Both the position numbers and the translations under genes were made by a program. Source: Paraburkholderia ginsengisoli NBRC 100965 (GTDB lineage Bacteria; Pseudomonadota; Gammaproteobacteria; Burkholderiales; Burkholderiaceae). Taken from it: 64,000 nt of DNA. Shown one piece after another: positions 42,602 to 52,530 of this stretch. Location of the stretch: assembly GCF_000739735.1 (NCBI RefSeq), contig NZ_BBJF01000014.1:124001-188000 (forward strand), written 5' to 3'. Positions within the stretch are counted from its first letter, which is position 1; each line of letters starts with the position of its first letter. The notes below the pieces were generated by a model. That model saw only the letters and a program-made list of their open reading frames with translations. It searched no databases and had not been told where the DNA came from.

Positions 42602-45175
42602 TCATCCACACGCGCCCACTTCGCCGCAAGCAGTGCAGAAGTCGCACCCGTCCTTGCGAATCACCGCATTCGCACCGCAAGACCCGCACTTGCGACCCAG
42701 CATCGTATGCAGTCCTTGCGCGCCGCCGGGTTGCGTCAACGTGTCGACGTCGGCGGCGGTATTGGCATCGGCAGGCGGCGGACGCAGGCCGAAGTCCGCC
42801 GACAGCGCCGTCTCCGCTTTCATCTGCCCGCGCGGCAGGCGCGCCAGCATGCGCGACGGCACCTGATTCCCTTCGGCGTCGAGAAAGCCGCGCCGATGCA
42901 GAATCTGCTGGATCGCAAACGCGAGCGCAGCCACTTCCGAATCGTGCCAGCGCGGCGCGCGATGCCCGTCGAGACGTTGTACGTCGCCGAGCCGGACCTG
43001 TCCGCGATCCCACGAGACCTTGCGCATGTCCTGCAGATTGCGCGCGACGAACCCGCCGCGTGCGGCGAGGGACAGCGAGCGCATCGTCGCCGTGATCCAT
43101 TGCTGCGATTCGTCGCGCTGACCGGTGGGAATGAAGAACTCGATAGGCCGCTCGATCGTCACGTCCTCACCGCCGAGGCGCCCGGTCACTTCGATGAACG
43201 ACGCCGCCACGTAAAGAGACTTCTTGCCGGCCTGGGTCAGATATTCGACCTTCTCGATGATCGCCGGCAGCTCGCCCTTGGGCCGATGGTCGATCGCGAT
43301 ACGCAGCGGATCGAGATCGCTCTCGGCGAGCGTGTCGTCCGCTTGCGGCGGGCTCACGCTCAGCACCGCGCCGAGCGTTTCATTCGGGCGATACGTGGCG
43401 AGACCCTTCAGGCCGTTTTTCCACGCGTCGAAGTAGAGGCTTTCGAACGCTTCGAACGGATAGTCGGCGGGCACGTTGACCGTCTTCGAGATCGAGGTGT
43501 CCACGTACGGCTGCACGGCCGCCATCATGTCCAGGTGGTCGCGCGCCGACATCTGCAGCGCGCTGACGAAATAGTCCGGCAGCTTCTTCACGTCGCCGCC
43601 CAGCTCGCGATAGAGCCGGTATGCGTAGTCCTCGACGTCGAACGATTCGCGGCCGCCGTCGGCCATCACTTTCATGCGCGAGTAGGTCCACGAGAAGGCC
43701 GGCTCGATGCCGTTCGACGCGTTGTCCGCGAACGCGAGGCTCACGGTGCCGGTCGGCGCGATCGACAGCAGATGGCTGTTGCGGATGCCGTCGCGGCGGA
43801 TCGCCTGCTTGATGTCGTCGGGCAGGCGCGACGCGAAGGTGCCGGCTTCCAGATAGCGTTCGGCGTCGAACAGCGGAAACGCGCCGCGCTCTTTGGCCAG
43901 TTCCACCGAAGCGCGGTACGCCTCGTCGCGCATCAGCTGCGCGATGCGCACGGCGAAGAAGCGGCCTTCCTGCGAGTCGTAGCGCAAGCCGAGCATCACG
44001 AGCGTGTCGCCGAGGCCGGTGAAGCCGACGCCGATGCGGCGTTTCGCGCGCGACTCGTCGTACTGTTGCGGCAGCGGCCACAGCGTGACGTCGAGCACGT
44101 TGTCGAGAAAACGCACCTGGGTGCGCGTGCGTTGCGCGAGGCCTTCCCAGTCGAACGATGGCTTGCCGCCTTTCATCTGCGCGAACGGATCGATCACGAA
44201 GCGCGTCAGGTTCAGCGGGCCGAGATTGCAGCAGCCGTACGCCGGCAGCGGTTGCTCGCCGCACGGGTTGGTCGCGCGGATGGTTTCGACGGCGCGCAGA
44301 TTGTTGTCTTCGTTCATCCGCGAGATGAACACGATGCCGGGTTCCGCGACGTCGTACGTGGAGCGCATGATGCGATCCCAGATCTCGCGGGCCGGGCGTT
44401 CGCTGTACACCCACAGGCCGTCTTCGCGCTGCCGCACGTCGCCGGCCGAGCGCAGCGCGGGCGACGGCTCCGCGTGATGCACGAGTTGCCACGGCTGGTC
44501 TTCTTCGACGGCGCGCATGAATTCGTCGGTGACGCCGACCGACACGTTGAAGTTGTTCCAGCGGCCCTTCGAATGCTTGGCCTCGATGAATTCGAGCAGA
44601 TCGGGATGGCTGCAATCGAGCACGGCCATTTGCGCGCCGCGTCGCGAACCGGCGCTTTCGACGGTGCGGCACGACGCGTCGAACACGTCCATATAACTGC
44701 ACGGTCCCGACGCCGACGAACTGGTGGTGTGAACGCGCGCGCCCTTGGGCCGGATCGCCGAGAAGTTGTAGCCGACGCCGCCGCCGCGGCGCATGGTTTC
44801 GGCCGCCTGCAGCAGCGCGACATAGATGCCGGGCAGACCTTGTTCGTCGACGCCCTGGATCGCATCGCCGACCGGCTGCACGAAGCAGTTGATCAGCGTG
44901 GCGGCGATGCCGGTGCCGGCCGCGCTCATGATGCGGCCGGCACCGAGCGCGCCGTGCCGCAGGTTGTCGACGAAGCGCGCCTCGACCGCTTCGCGCAGTT
45001 CCGGCGGCTCCGCTTCGGCGACGCCGCGGGCGACGCGTTTGAAGACGTCGTCGGCGGATTGCTCGTCGCCTTTCGCGTATTTTTCGAGCAGGACGTCGAT
45101 GGAGAATTGTTGCGGAGCGACGAGGGGAGCGGGGGGCGCTAATGCCGCGCGGGTGTCCGGCGTGTCTTCTGCCAT
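42602..45175 (-). CDS. nrdJ: Adenosylcobalamin-dependent (class II) ribonucleotide reductase
   Basis: An 857-residue class II reductase converting ribonucleotides to deoxyribonucleotides with coenzyme B12. The radical-site Cys is in ATNPCGEQPL; other blocks are RRGGGVGYNFSAIRPKG, NNFNVSVGVTDEFM and PTGTVSLAFADNASNGIEP. The C-terminus has a zinc-finger-like CGSCGA…CDFCTACGEVGACG tail that carries the reducing Cys. A cobalamin riboswitch was looked for in the roughly 300-base leader and not recognised. Monocistronic in appearance. Confidence 0.93.
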   Translation of the reverse strand: MAEDTPDTRAALAPPAPLVAPQQFSIDVLLEKYAKGDEQSADDVFKRVARGVAEAEPPELREAVEARFVDNLRHGALGAGRIMSAAGTGIAATLINCFVQPVGDAIQGVDEQGLPGIYVALLQAAETMRRGGGVGYNFSAIRPKGARVHTTSSSASGPCSYMDVFDASCRTVESAGSRRGAQMAVLDCSHPDLLEFIEAKHSKGRWNNFNVSVGVTDEFMRAVEEDQPWQLVHHAEPSPALRSAGDVRQREDGLWVYSERPAREIWDRIMRSTYDVAEPGIVFISRMNEDNNLRAVETIRATNPCGEQPLPAYGCCNLGPLNLTRFVIDPFAQMKGGKPSFDWEGLAQRTRTQVRFLDNVLDVTLWPLPQQYDESRAKRRIGVGFTGLGDTLVMLGLRYDSQEGRFFAVRIAQLMRDEAYRASVELAKERGAFPLFDAERYLEAGTFASRLPDDIKQAIRRDGIRNSHLLSIAPTGTVSLAFADNASNGIEPAFSWTYSRMKVMADGGRESFDVEDYAYRLYRELGGDVKKLPDYFVSALQMSARDHLDMMAAVQPYVDTSISKTVNVPADYPFEAFESLYFDAWKNGLKGLATYRPNETLGAVLSVSPPQADDTLAESDLDPLRIAIDHRPKGELPAIIEKVEYLTQAGKKSLYVAASFIEVTGRLGGEDVTIERPIEFFIPTGQRDESQQWITATMRSLSLAARGGFVARNLQDMRKVSWDRGQVRLGDVQRLDGHRAPRWHDSEVAALAFAIQQILHRRGFLDAEGNQVPSRMLARLPRGQMKAETALSADFGLRPPPADANTAADVDTLTQPGGAQGLHTMLGRKCGSCGANAVIRKDGCDFCTACGEVGACG

Positions 45176-45473
45176 GGTAGGCCCTCAAACGGCGCCGCAG
45201 CGGGCGCGGCGCGGTGGGTGGAAAGCGGGTGACTATACCGCCGCGCTGCAAGCGGGCGGCTGACGTGTCGCAACGTGGTCCACCTTAACGCACGTGGCGA
45301 AGGGCCGCAATCGGAGGCGTTTGGGCCGCGGTACGACGCGGTGGGCGGGGCGCCCGGTGTGGTGCGCGGTGTTTGCCGGGTACGTCGGCGCGGGACGCGC
45401 GACGCCGGCAAAGATCACAGGTCGGAGAAAAAACATTCCGCGGGGAGACAGCGGAATCGGGCTGCGGGAAGTG

Positions 45474-45764
45474 TCAGGCTTCCGCCAGCGCACCGAGGAT
45501 TTCGGCGCAGATCATCGCGGAGGCATTCGACGGCGCCGGCCGTTCGGCGGGTTTGAACACGGCGTCGCCACGGCGAATCTTGCGGCGCGACACCGCGCAG
45601 GTGCCGGACGTATGCGCCGACCGGCGCCGCCAGCGTTGCTCGCCGTAATGACATCGCCCGGGCTCTACCCAGCGGATCACCAGCGTCGTGTCGGAGCGCT
45701 CGAGAATTTCGATGCGTACGCCATTGGTACCGTCAAGGGGGATGGACTCTAAGGTCATCATCAT
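45474..45764 (-). CDS. Small DUF3331 protein
   Basis: A roughly 96-residue protein of DUF3331, a family I know from Burkholderia. Landmarks are TTLVIRWVEPGRCHYGEQRW and SRRKIRRGDAVFKP; Cys residues in GRCHYG and TSGTCAVS could bind metal. Three consecutive ATGs stand at the start (45764, 45761, 45758); the third is best spaced from the GGAG. Function unknown. Confidence 0.75.
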   Translation of the reverse strand: MMMTLESIPLDGTNGVRIEILERSDTTLVIRWVEPGRCHYGEQRWRRRSAHTSGTCAVSRRKIRRGDAVFKPAERPAPSNASAMICAEILGALAEA

Positions 45765-46101
45765 CGGCTCCGTATTGTGGAAGGCCGAATGTAGTCCCGT
45801 GCGCGCCGGATAGCCATTGTGCCGCGGTTGAAACACTGTTCTCCAAATAGCAACAATGCCGCTTGACATTCACGATCGCCCGAAATGACGGGCGTTAGAG
45901 ACCGTTATTATGTAAATTTTTAATAGTGTGAATTTTTGCAACGGAGTGTTGACTGGAGCGCGACGGAAGCGCCACCTGCAAGGGGCGCCGGTGCTTCCTT
46001 TAAGATGTGGTTCTCGATGGGCGACCGGCCGTGCGCTGCAAGTGTAGCGGGTTTGGATTTTTCGGGTCGGCTCGCGCACATCCTAAAAGAGAAGAGCTCA
46101 T
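45765..46101. other. Intergenic region upstream of the AI-2E-type gene
   Basis: An AT-rich 337-base gap between divergent genes. It holds a TTGACA hexamer at 45863-45868 without a convincing -10 partner, a small hairpin GCCCG-AAATGA-CGGGC at 45878-45893, and a T/A-rich tract at 45903-45935. No gene is seen. Confidence 0.35.
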
Positions 46102-47184
46102 ATGATTTCACGTCCACCCGACACCTCGTCCGATCGGCCGGTCCCGCCGGATCGCCTGAAAAAGCAGAAGGCGGCCTCACTCGCGCTGTACATCGGGCTG
46201 GTGCTGCTGGCGGTGTGGGTCGTGCGCGACTTCATCGCGGTGGTCGCGTGGGCCGGGGTCGTCGCGATCGCGCTGTGGCCGCTGTTGCGCAAGGTCGAGG
46301 GGAACCGCTGGTTCACCGGCCGCACGACGCTGATCGCGGCCATGCTGACGCTCGCGATTGCGTTGCTGGTGGTGCTGCCGGTCGGCATCGTCATTGCCCA
46401 GGCGTTGCGCGAAGCGCATGACCTGAACGAATGGTTCAAGGGGGTGCGCGAGACCGGCATCGCGATGCCCGACTTCATTCAGCGTCTGCCGTTCGGCGTG
46501 CCGCAGATTTCCGCGTGGTGGCAGGCCAACCTCACTCAACCGCTGCGCGATTCGGCCGCCATGAAGGGCCTGCACAACCCCACCGTCATGACGCTCGGGC
46601 GACGCTTCGGCGCGCGTGCGCTCCATGCGGTCGTGGTGTTCGCGTTCATGCTGGTCACGCTGTTCGTGATTTTCCAGGCGGGGCCGCGTCTGTCGGGCTC
46701 GTTGGTCAAGGCGGTGCGGCGTGCTTTCGGCGATGACGGTGCCGACCTTCTGCAACGGATGGCCGCGGCAGTGCGCGGCACGGTGTCGGGGCTGGTCGTG
46801 GTCGGACTCGGCGAGGGCGCGTTGTTGGGCGTCGCGTATTTCGTGACCGGCTTGCCGCATGTCGCACTGCTCGGCTTCATCACCGCGATTGCCGCGATGC
46901 TGCCGTTCTGCGCGCCGATCACGTTCGGGCTCGCGGCGTTGTGGCTGCTCGCGCAAGGCTCGGTGGCGGCGGCGGTGGGGCTGGCGGTGTTCGGCTCGGT
47001 CGTGGTGTTCGTCGCCGAGCACTTCGTGCGGCCGGTGCTAATCGGCAACTCGACGCGTCTGCCGTTCCTGCTCGTGCTGTTCGGGATTCTCGGCGGGGCG
47101 GAGACGTTCGGGCTGCTCGGTATCTTTATCGGCCCGGCGCTGATGACAGTGCTGATGGTGCTGTGGACCGATCTCGTGCGGTAG
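46102..47184 (+). CDS. AI-2E-family (PerM/YdiK-like) membrane protein
   Basis: A 360-residue polytopic protein with about seven to eight helices. The C-terminal LPFLLVLFGILGGAETFGLLG and FIGPALMTVLMVLW blocks and the central GLGEGALLGVAYFVTGLPH segment are typical of the AI-2E exporter family, whose members include TqsA and sodium/proton antiporter-like proteins. The cargo is unknown. Appears monocistronic. Confidence 0.85.
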   Translation: MISRPPDTSSDRPVPPDRLKKQKAASLALYIGLVLLAVWVVRDFIAVVAWAGVVAIALWPLLRKVEGNRWFTGRTTLIAAMLTLAIALLVVLPVGIVIAQALREAHDLNEWFKGVRETGIAMPDFIQRLPFGVPQISAWWQANLTQPLRDSAAMKGLHNPTVMTLGRRFGARALHAVVVFAFMLVTLFVIFQAGPRLSGSLVKAVRRAFGDDGADLLQRMAAAVRGTVSGLVVVGLGEGALLGVAYFVTGLPHVALLGFITAIAAMLPFCAPITFGLAALWLLAQGSVAAAVGLAVFGSVVVFVAEHFVRPVLIGNSTRLPFLLVLFGILGGAETFGLLGIFIGPALMTVLMVLWTDLVR

Positions 47185-47430
47185 CGGGCAGGACGGTTTT
47201 TCGGGCGCGTGATCGGGTGGAACCACGCGCATTCGGCTAACCCGGTTCACCGGCCGGTCGGCCAATTCGGCAAGACACTGCGCGCGCCGAACGACGCCGG
47301 CGCGGCACGCGCGCCACTGCGATGCGCTGCGAGCGAACGCGATACGTCGAGCCCGGTAATCGACACGCAGGCCGGCTCGAGCGCATCGAACGACGACGTC
47401 ACGCGGATGTCGCTCGCCTGTCGGCGCCAC

Positions 47431-48303
47431 TCAAGGCTGCTGATTCGACGGATGCTCCACCGCCGGCGGCTTCACGCAGCCCAGCGTGTATTTCAACGCG
47501 GCGGGCAGCAGCGCGCTCCAGACTTCCCACGTATGCCCGCCGTCGATGATCCGCAGCGCCGCCGGATTGCCCGCCAGCCGCAGACGCGTGTACAGCGTCG
47601 ACGCGTCGGCCTGGATCGCGAGGTCGTCGTCGCCGGCGGCGATGAACATCGGCAGGCGATACGGGCGGCTCATGTAGCGGTCCCATTGCGCCGGATAGTT
47701 GAGTTCATGCCAGACACCCGGCTCGAACTGCCGGTCGCCGAACACGCCGACCCGCCGTGCAGCCGACGCGCGCGGCGGCTCGTTCGCGTAGATCGCCGGG
47801 CTCAGCAGCATCGCGCCGCAGAACAGTTCCGGTTGCGTCAGCGCGTAGCGCAGCGCACCGAAGCCGCCCATCGACACCCCGCCAATCATCCGCGCGCCAC
47901 GCTGCGTCGACACCGCATAGCGCGTTTCGATCTCGGGCAGCAGATCGCCGAAGAACGCGCTCTCCATCTTCTCCTTGCGATCGACGTACCAGTCGGTGCC
48001 GCCTTGCGGCATCACGATGACGACCGGCGGGATTTCCTTGCGCGCGATCAGCGTATCGGCGGCGCCTTGCAGGTGGCCCTGGGTGAGCCAGTCGTTGGCG
48101 TCGCCGTTGTTGCCGTGCAGGAGATACAGCACCGGCAGGCGCGCGGCGTCCTGGCGATAGCCGGTCGGCAGATAGACCGTGTAGTTCCAGTCGCGGCCGA
48201 GCGCCTCGGAATAGAAGCTGCGGCTGACGACGGTGCTGGCGAACGCCGGCGCGCCAACGGCAACGGATAGCAGGACGAGTGCGAAGTGTAGGAATAGACG
48301 CAT
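47431..48303 (-). CDS. Exported esterase of the esterase-D fold
   Basis: A 290-residue alpha/beta hydrolase with a signal peptide (cleaved near AFA, residue 22). Nucleophile Ser in GGVSMGGFGALR; catalytic His likely in DGGHTWEVW; acid probably in AAGDDDLA. Related to S-formylglutathione hydrolase and antigen-85-type esterases, but secreted, so a cell-envelope or extracellular ester is more likely than formylglutathione. The downstream gap (47185-47430) shows no further gene. Confidence 0.83.
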   Translation of the reverse strand: MRLFLHFALVLLSVAVGAPAFASTVVSRSFYSEALGRDWNYTVYLPTGYRQDAARLPVLYLLHGNNGDANDWLTQGHLQGAADTLIARKEIPPVVIVMPQGGTDWYVDRKEKMESAFFGDLLPEIETRYAVSTQRGARMIGGVSMGGFGALRYALTQPELFCGAMLLSPAIYANEPPRASAARRVGVFGDRQFEPGVWHELNYPAQWDRYMSRPYRLPMFIAAGDDDLAIQADASTLYTRLRLAGNPAALRIIDGGHTWEVWSALLPAALKYTLGCVKPPAVEHPSNQQP

Positions 48304-48480
48304 GTCAGTGTAGGAAGCCCGCGCGCTGCTTGCGCGCGGCCGTCATGCTAGCAGCATCGGCGGACGATTTGAGGCTGAATGGAGGGCGATCGCGATTGAT
48401 TCGAAGCGGGTGGGAGGCGACTCAGGGCGACAGGACAAGAGCAAAGGGCAAGCTACGCCCGTCACGCGCGCGCCCGTCGC

Positions 48481-49587
48481 TCAGGACGACATCCCCAGCG
48501 CGCCGGCGAAGCGTCCCACGCAGCGTTTGAGCGGCTCCACGCCCAGCGCGACGGCCAACAGCGCGCCCACCGCGATCGCGTCCGCGAGCAGCCCGAGCGG
48601 ATAGTTCAGATAGCCGTCGGTGGCCGCGTACAGCACCGAGTCGACCACCAGCGAAATCACCGCGCCGGCGATGAAGCACAGCAGCCCCTTGCGCCCGATC
48701 ACGCCGACCCACGGCAGCCATTGGGCGAGCTTCTTCGCCCAGCCGAGCTCGATCAGATTCGCGACCAGCCACGCGATCGCGAGGAAGTTGCCCGCGCGCA
48801 GGTAGGACAGATTCTGCTTGAGGCTCGCGTCGAGCGGCGCATGTTCGATGATGAGCTTGAAGTAGGCCGCGCCGGCGACCACCGCGAGCGCCAGCAGGCT
48901 GACGATCCAGCCGAGGCGGTGCGCGCTGACCCGCTGATAGACCGGCTGGCAACGCGCGAGCACGCCGAGCACGAACAGCAGTTGCCACGCGAACGGGTTG
49001 AAGTCCCAGTGCATGTCGGGCGCGGCCGGCAGGTACGCGTTGATCGCCGGCGCGCCGGCCCACAGCGCGACGCTGCCGGCCAGCAGCAGCCACGGCTTGC
49101 TGCGCGCGAGCGGCAGGATCATCGGCACCAGCAGCGCGAAGAACGCGTACATCGGCAGCACCGAGGCGAGGTAGGGCTGGCGGCGGAACAGCAGGATGTC
49201 GCGCAGCGCGGCGGCGGGCGTGGCGATCAGATCGTCGAGATCGGTGATCGCGAGATTCGGCCCGTCGATGCTGAACGCGCTCAGCACGGCGCTGACCAGC
49301 AGCATCAGCCCGGCGGTGACGAGGAACGCACGATAGATCTCCAGCGAGCGCCGCAGGAAGCGGCTGCGCGCGATCGTCTCGTTGCGCCGTTCGGCGAGCG
49401 TCACATACGCGGTGGCCGTGGCGAAGCCGCCGAGGAACACGAAGACTTCGGCGGCATCGCACAACGCGTACGCGTGCAGCGTGAAGCGCGACAGGATGCT
49501 GCCGCCGATGTGATCGACGACGATGATCAGCAGGACCAGGCCGCGAAAAAAGTCCAGCTCGATCAGGCGTGAGGGTGAGGGTTGCAT
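48481..49587 (-). CDS. OpgC-domain membrane protein
   Basis: A 368-residue integral membrane protein with about ten helices. The opening RLIELDFFRGLVLLIIVVDH with its buried His/Asp resembles OpgC and other acyltransferase-3-like proteins, which transfer succinyl or acyl groups to periplasmic glucans. The ATG at 49587 is used; a TTG four codons earlier is possible. No opgGH neighbours, so the acceptor is unproven. Confidence 0.78.
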   Translation of the reverse strand: MQPSPSRLIELDFFRGLVLLIIVVDHIGGSILSRFTLHAYALCDAAEVFVFLGGFATATAYVTLAERRNETIARSRFLRRSLEIYRAFLVTAGLMLLVSAVLSAFSIDGPNLAITDLDDLIATPAAALRDILLFRRQPYLASVLPMYAFFALLVPMILPLARSKPWLLLAGSVALWAGAPAINAYLPAAPDMHWDFNPFAWQLLFVLGVLARCQPVYQRVSAHRLGWIVSLLALAVVAGAAYFKLIIEHAPLDASLKQNLSYLRAGNFLAIAWLVANLIELGWAKKLAQWLPWVGVIGRKGLLCFIAGAVISLVVDSVLYAATDGYLNYPLGLLADAIAVGALLAVALGVEPLKRCVGRFAGALGMSS

Positions 49588-49599
49588 TGTTTGCGCCAA

Positions 49600-50212
49600 A
49601 AGCAGCCCCGTGCGACGGCGCGCTGATTCAGCGCGTCAGGCGTCTCACAAGGCTTGGGAATTGGATTTGGGTATTGCGGCGGGTGCGCGACTCATAGCGC
49701 AACCCACATCGCCGCGTTCGACCGGCCTCGCGAGGCGCGGTGTCAGGGGGCAGTAAAAATGACCCTGGCGACGACGCGGAGTTCCGCTGCGTCGCCGCAA
49801 AAGCCGCCGATTATATTTCTTTCGATGACAAGCCGCTGCGGGCCGCGCATCGCACGAGCGTGGCAAAGCGTCGCCGAAGCCGGGCCGGCCGTGCGGCGGC
49901 GCCTACCTGAACGGGCGCCGGGACAAAAGGGGCCGTCGCTCGCAGTGGAGATTTCGCAACATTTTGAGATATCGAAGCGGCCCCCAATGGACGGCCAGTA
50001 AACGGCGTGTGAGGATTTCCAAAAGCGCGGCGCAAGCAGAAGCGGCGCGCTCGAAAGTGCCCGGGAAGCGCTCGGAAGCGAAGCGCCAGAAGCAGAACAT
50101 CAGAAGCAGAATGCAAGAAGCACTACGCCAGAAACGAAGCGCCACAACAGAGCGCCAGAAACAAAAGCGGCCGGATCGAGTTGTCCCATTACTCGAGTGC
50201 TGGGAGATCTTC
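49600..50212. other. Long leader region upstream of the porin
   Basis: About 610 bases without a convincing gene. The part at 50075-50165 is purine-rich and made of degenerate short repeats of GCGCCAGAA- and AGAAGCA-like units (for example AGCGCCAGA at 50082-50090 and 50151-50159), suggesting a regulated or degenerate 5' leader. No clear promoter boxes are seen. Confidence 0.35.
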
Positions 50213-51373
50213 ATGAACAAGCAAGTGTTCGCGCTGGCTGTCTCTGCCGCTGCGTCTGCCACTTTTGCCGCGTCCGCCGACGCGCAGACGAGCGTCACGC
50301 TATACGGGGTGATCGACGAGGGCATCAACTACACCAACAATGTCGGCCGCGGCCACGTCTACGAACTGGCGAGCGGGTTCGCGCAAGGCAGCCGCTGGGG
50401 CCTCCAGGGCGCCGAGGAACTCGGCGGCGGCCTGAAGGCGGTGTTCCAGATCGAGAGCGGTTTCGACCTGAACTCCGGGCGGCTCGCGCAGGGCGGCCGG
50501 ATGTTCGGGCGCCAGGCGTTCGTGGGCCTCAGTTCGCAGCCGTATGGCACGTTGACGTTCGGCCGTCAGTACGATTCGGTGGTCGACTATCTGGCCCAGA
50601 CCACGGCCAACGGCAGTTGGGGCGGCACGCTGCTCTCGCACCCGCTCGATAACGACAACACCGATAACACATTCCGGCTCGACAACACCGTCAAGTACAC
50701 GAGCCCGTCGATTTCCGGCTTCCAGTTCGGCGGCACCTACAGCTTCAGCAACGACACCGGCTTCGCGAACAATCGCGCGTACAGCATCGGCGGCCAATAT
50801 GTGTATGGCGGCTTGCTGGTGGCCGCGGCCTACCTGCAGGCCGACAACCCCGGCAACGGCTCGAACGGAGCGATCACCGCGAACGACGCCAATTTCATCG
50901 CGGCGCGCATGCGCGTGTTCGGCGGCGGCATCACCTACACCTTCGGTCCGGCGACGGCGGGCTTCGTCTACAGCAACTCGAACTATCTGGATCCGACCGG
51001 CAACGGCTATCTCGGCATTACACCGCTTGTGCCGCCTGGTGTGCTGCTGAACTCGCTGAAGTATCAGAACTTCGAGGTGAACGGCAAGTACCAGATTTCG
51101 CCGATGCTGTTCGTCGGCGCGCAGTACGTGTACACGATGGAAACCTTCGACGCGTCGACCGGCGGCGTGAAGCCGCGCATTCACTCGTTCGGCCTGATGG
51201 CGGACTACAACCTGTCCAAGCGCACCGATGTGTATATCCAGGGCGAATATCAACAGGTGACGGGCGATCTGACCTATTCGATTCTGGACTACGCATTCAT
51301 ACCGGGGACCCAGGCGCCGTCGTCGACGTCGAGGCAGGTCGTGGTGCGCGCGGCGATCCGGCATAAGTTCTAG
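50213..51373 (+). CDS. Gram-negative trimeric porin
   Basis: A 386-residue outer-membrane porin of the Burkholderiales OmpC-like family. The signal peptide ends SADA|QT (about residue 24); the mature start QTSVTLYGVIDEGINYTNN is characteristic, and the chain ends in the beta-barrel assembly signal RAAIRHKF with terminal Phe. GGAG precedes the ATG by six bases. Lets small hydrophilic solutes in; specificity unknown. Confidence 0.92.
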   Translation: MNKQVFALAVSAAASATFAASADAQTSVTLYGVIDEGINYTNNVGRGHVYELASGFAQGSRWGLQGAEELGGGLKAVFQIESGFDLNSGRLAQGGRMFGRQAFVGLSSQPYGTLTFGRQYDSVVDYLAQTTANGSWGGTLLSHPLDNDNTDNTFRLDNTVKYTSPSISGFQFGGTYSFSNDTGFANNRAYSIGGQYVYGGLLVAAAYLQADNPGNGSNGAITANDANFIAARMRVFGGGITYTFGPATAGFVYSNSNYLDPTGNGYLGITPLVPPGVLLNSLKYQNFEVNGKYQISPMLFVGAQYVYTMETFDASTGGVKPRIHSFGLMADYNLSKRTDVYIQGEYQQVTGDLTYSILDYAFIPGTQAPSSTSRQVVVRAAIRHKF

Positions 51374-51409
51374 GATGCGCCGCTTCAGGATGCGCGGTGT
51401 CGTCCGCGT

Positions 51410-51739
51410 TCAGTTCATCACGTAGTTCTGAATCAGAATGCCGACCAGCACGCCGGCCGGCACGCCTGAGGTTCGGCCGCGCAACGTGGCGCTCAGGTCT
51501 TCGTCGAGCACGAAGCTGCAACGGCGTTCGCTCAGGATGGTCCTGTAGGCGAGCGGTTTTGCATCGACGATCACGAGCGCCACGAGCGCGGCCACGATCA
51601 GCTGTTGCAACGCATGCAGCCGCGCCATGAACGGCAGGACTTCACCGGCGTTGCACACTAGCACCATCATGACGGCAGCGACCAGGGCGCCGAAGAGAAA
51701 TCCGCCCATGAACCTGCTCGCCGTATTAAGAGAATCCAC
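51410..51739 (-). CDS. Small membrane protein of unknown function
   Basis: A 109-residue protein starting at a GTG preceded by GAGG. Two clear membrane helices (FMGGFLFGALVAAVMMVLVC and LQQLIVAALVALVIVDA), then a polar stretch ending in a weakly hydrophobic AGVLVGILIQ tail. Not recognised. Convergent with the porin, 36 bases between stops. Confidence 0.55.
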   Translation of the reverse strand: MDSLNTASRFMGGFLFGALVAAVMMVLVCNAGEVLPFMARLHALQQLIVAALVALVIVDAKPLAYRTILSERRCSFVLDEDLSATLRGRTSGVPAGVLVGILIQNYVMN

Positions 51740-52113
51740 TTGAACCTCAGTTGCCTTCGTCGCCGGTATCGGGCCGACGAAGAAAAAAATGATGCTGCTG
51801 GAAAAGAGCGCCGTTCGATGCCACCGGCACCGAGAAAAACCGGGAAAGGCGATGCTGTCGGGACAGCCGTCGAAGCGACCCGTAAGCGTATTGACTTCGG
51901 GCGGCGCGACATATCGGAGGGTTCTTAAAACTGCGCGGACCGCGTCTGCCAACGCGCGCGGCTTGCGCGCATTCAATCGACGCGTTCGCTCCGACTCCGC
52001 GCACTGAACTCGCGCGCGACGGCTCGCTCAAACGGTATCGCGCTGTCGACACCGGACAGCCGCGTCTTTTACGTTTGCCGTAGACGAGCCCGCTTTTTTT
52101 TCACGGAGACTTC

Positions 52114-52530
52114 ATGAGCATTCGCGCGACACTGATCCTTCCGCATCATCGTTATGTGTATTCGCTAGGCGCGCCGCTCGCCTGCGTGCAAGGCACGATC
52201 GGCAAGGTGTTCGACAGCCCGGAGAATCACCACGGCGCCAATCACCAGCACTTCGTCATCAAGGTCGACAAGGTGCTGAAGTTCGAAGGCGGCACGCAGA
52301 ATCTGGTCGGCACCGAGTTATTTGTCGCCGTGCGTTTCGGCGACAGCGAGGGACTGGCGCAGGAAATCCCCGGACTCCAGGCGGGGCAGCCGATCGAGGC
52401 GCAAGGCGAATACATCTCCGAGGCGAGCGCCTATCCCACCGCCGACAACTCCAACCCGGTGCTGCCGGTGCTGCACTTCACGCATCATGCGGTGGGCTAT
52501 GTGAAGTACGGCGGCGAGTACTACAGCTAG
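52114..52530 (+). CDS. Small DUF3465-like protein
   Basis: A 138-residue protein resembling DUF3465: an OB-like core (GTIGKVFDSPENHHGANHQH … QPIEAQGEYI) and a C-terminal VLHFTHHAVGYVKYGGEYY block. GGAG lies eight bases before the ATG. Several His (HHGANHQH, FTHH) could bind metal. Function unknown; alone on its transcript. Confidence 0.65.
   Translation: MSIRATLILPHHRYVYSLGAPLACVQGTIGKVFDSPENHHGANHQHFVIKVDKVLKFEGGTQNLVGTELFVAVRFGDSEGLAQEIPGLQAGQPIEAQGEYISEASAYPTADNSNPVLPVLHFTHHAVGYVKYGGEYYS

Noticed and set aside
42548..45142. Plus-strand open frame of 864 codons opposite nrdJ
   Set aside because: Antisense shadow; the translation is Arg/His/Ala-rich without domains, whereas the minus strand is an unmistakable class II reductase.
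45176..45473. Cobalamin riboswitch upstream of nrdJ
   Set aside because: Looked for a B12-box-like sequence and leader fold on the minus strand; none recognised.
50075..50165. CRISPR-like array
   Set aside because: Repeats are short, degenerate and without uniform spacers; no cas genes in the window.
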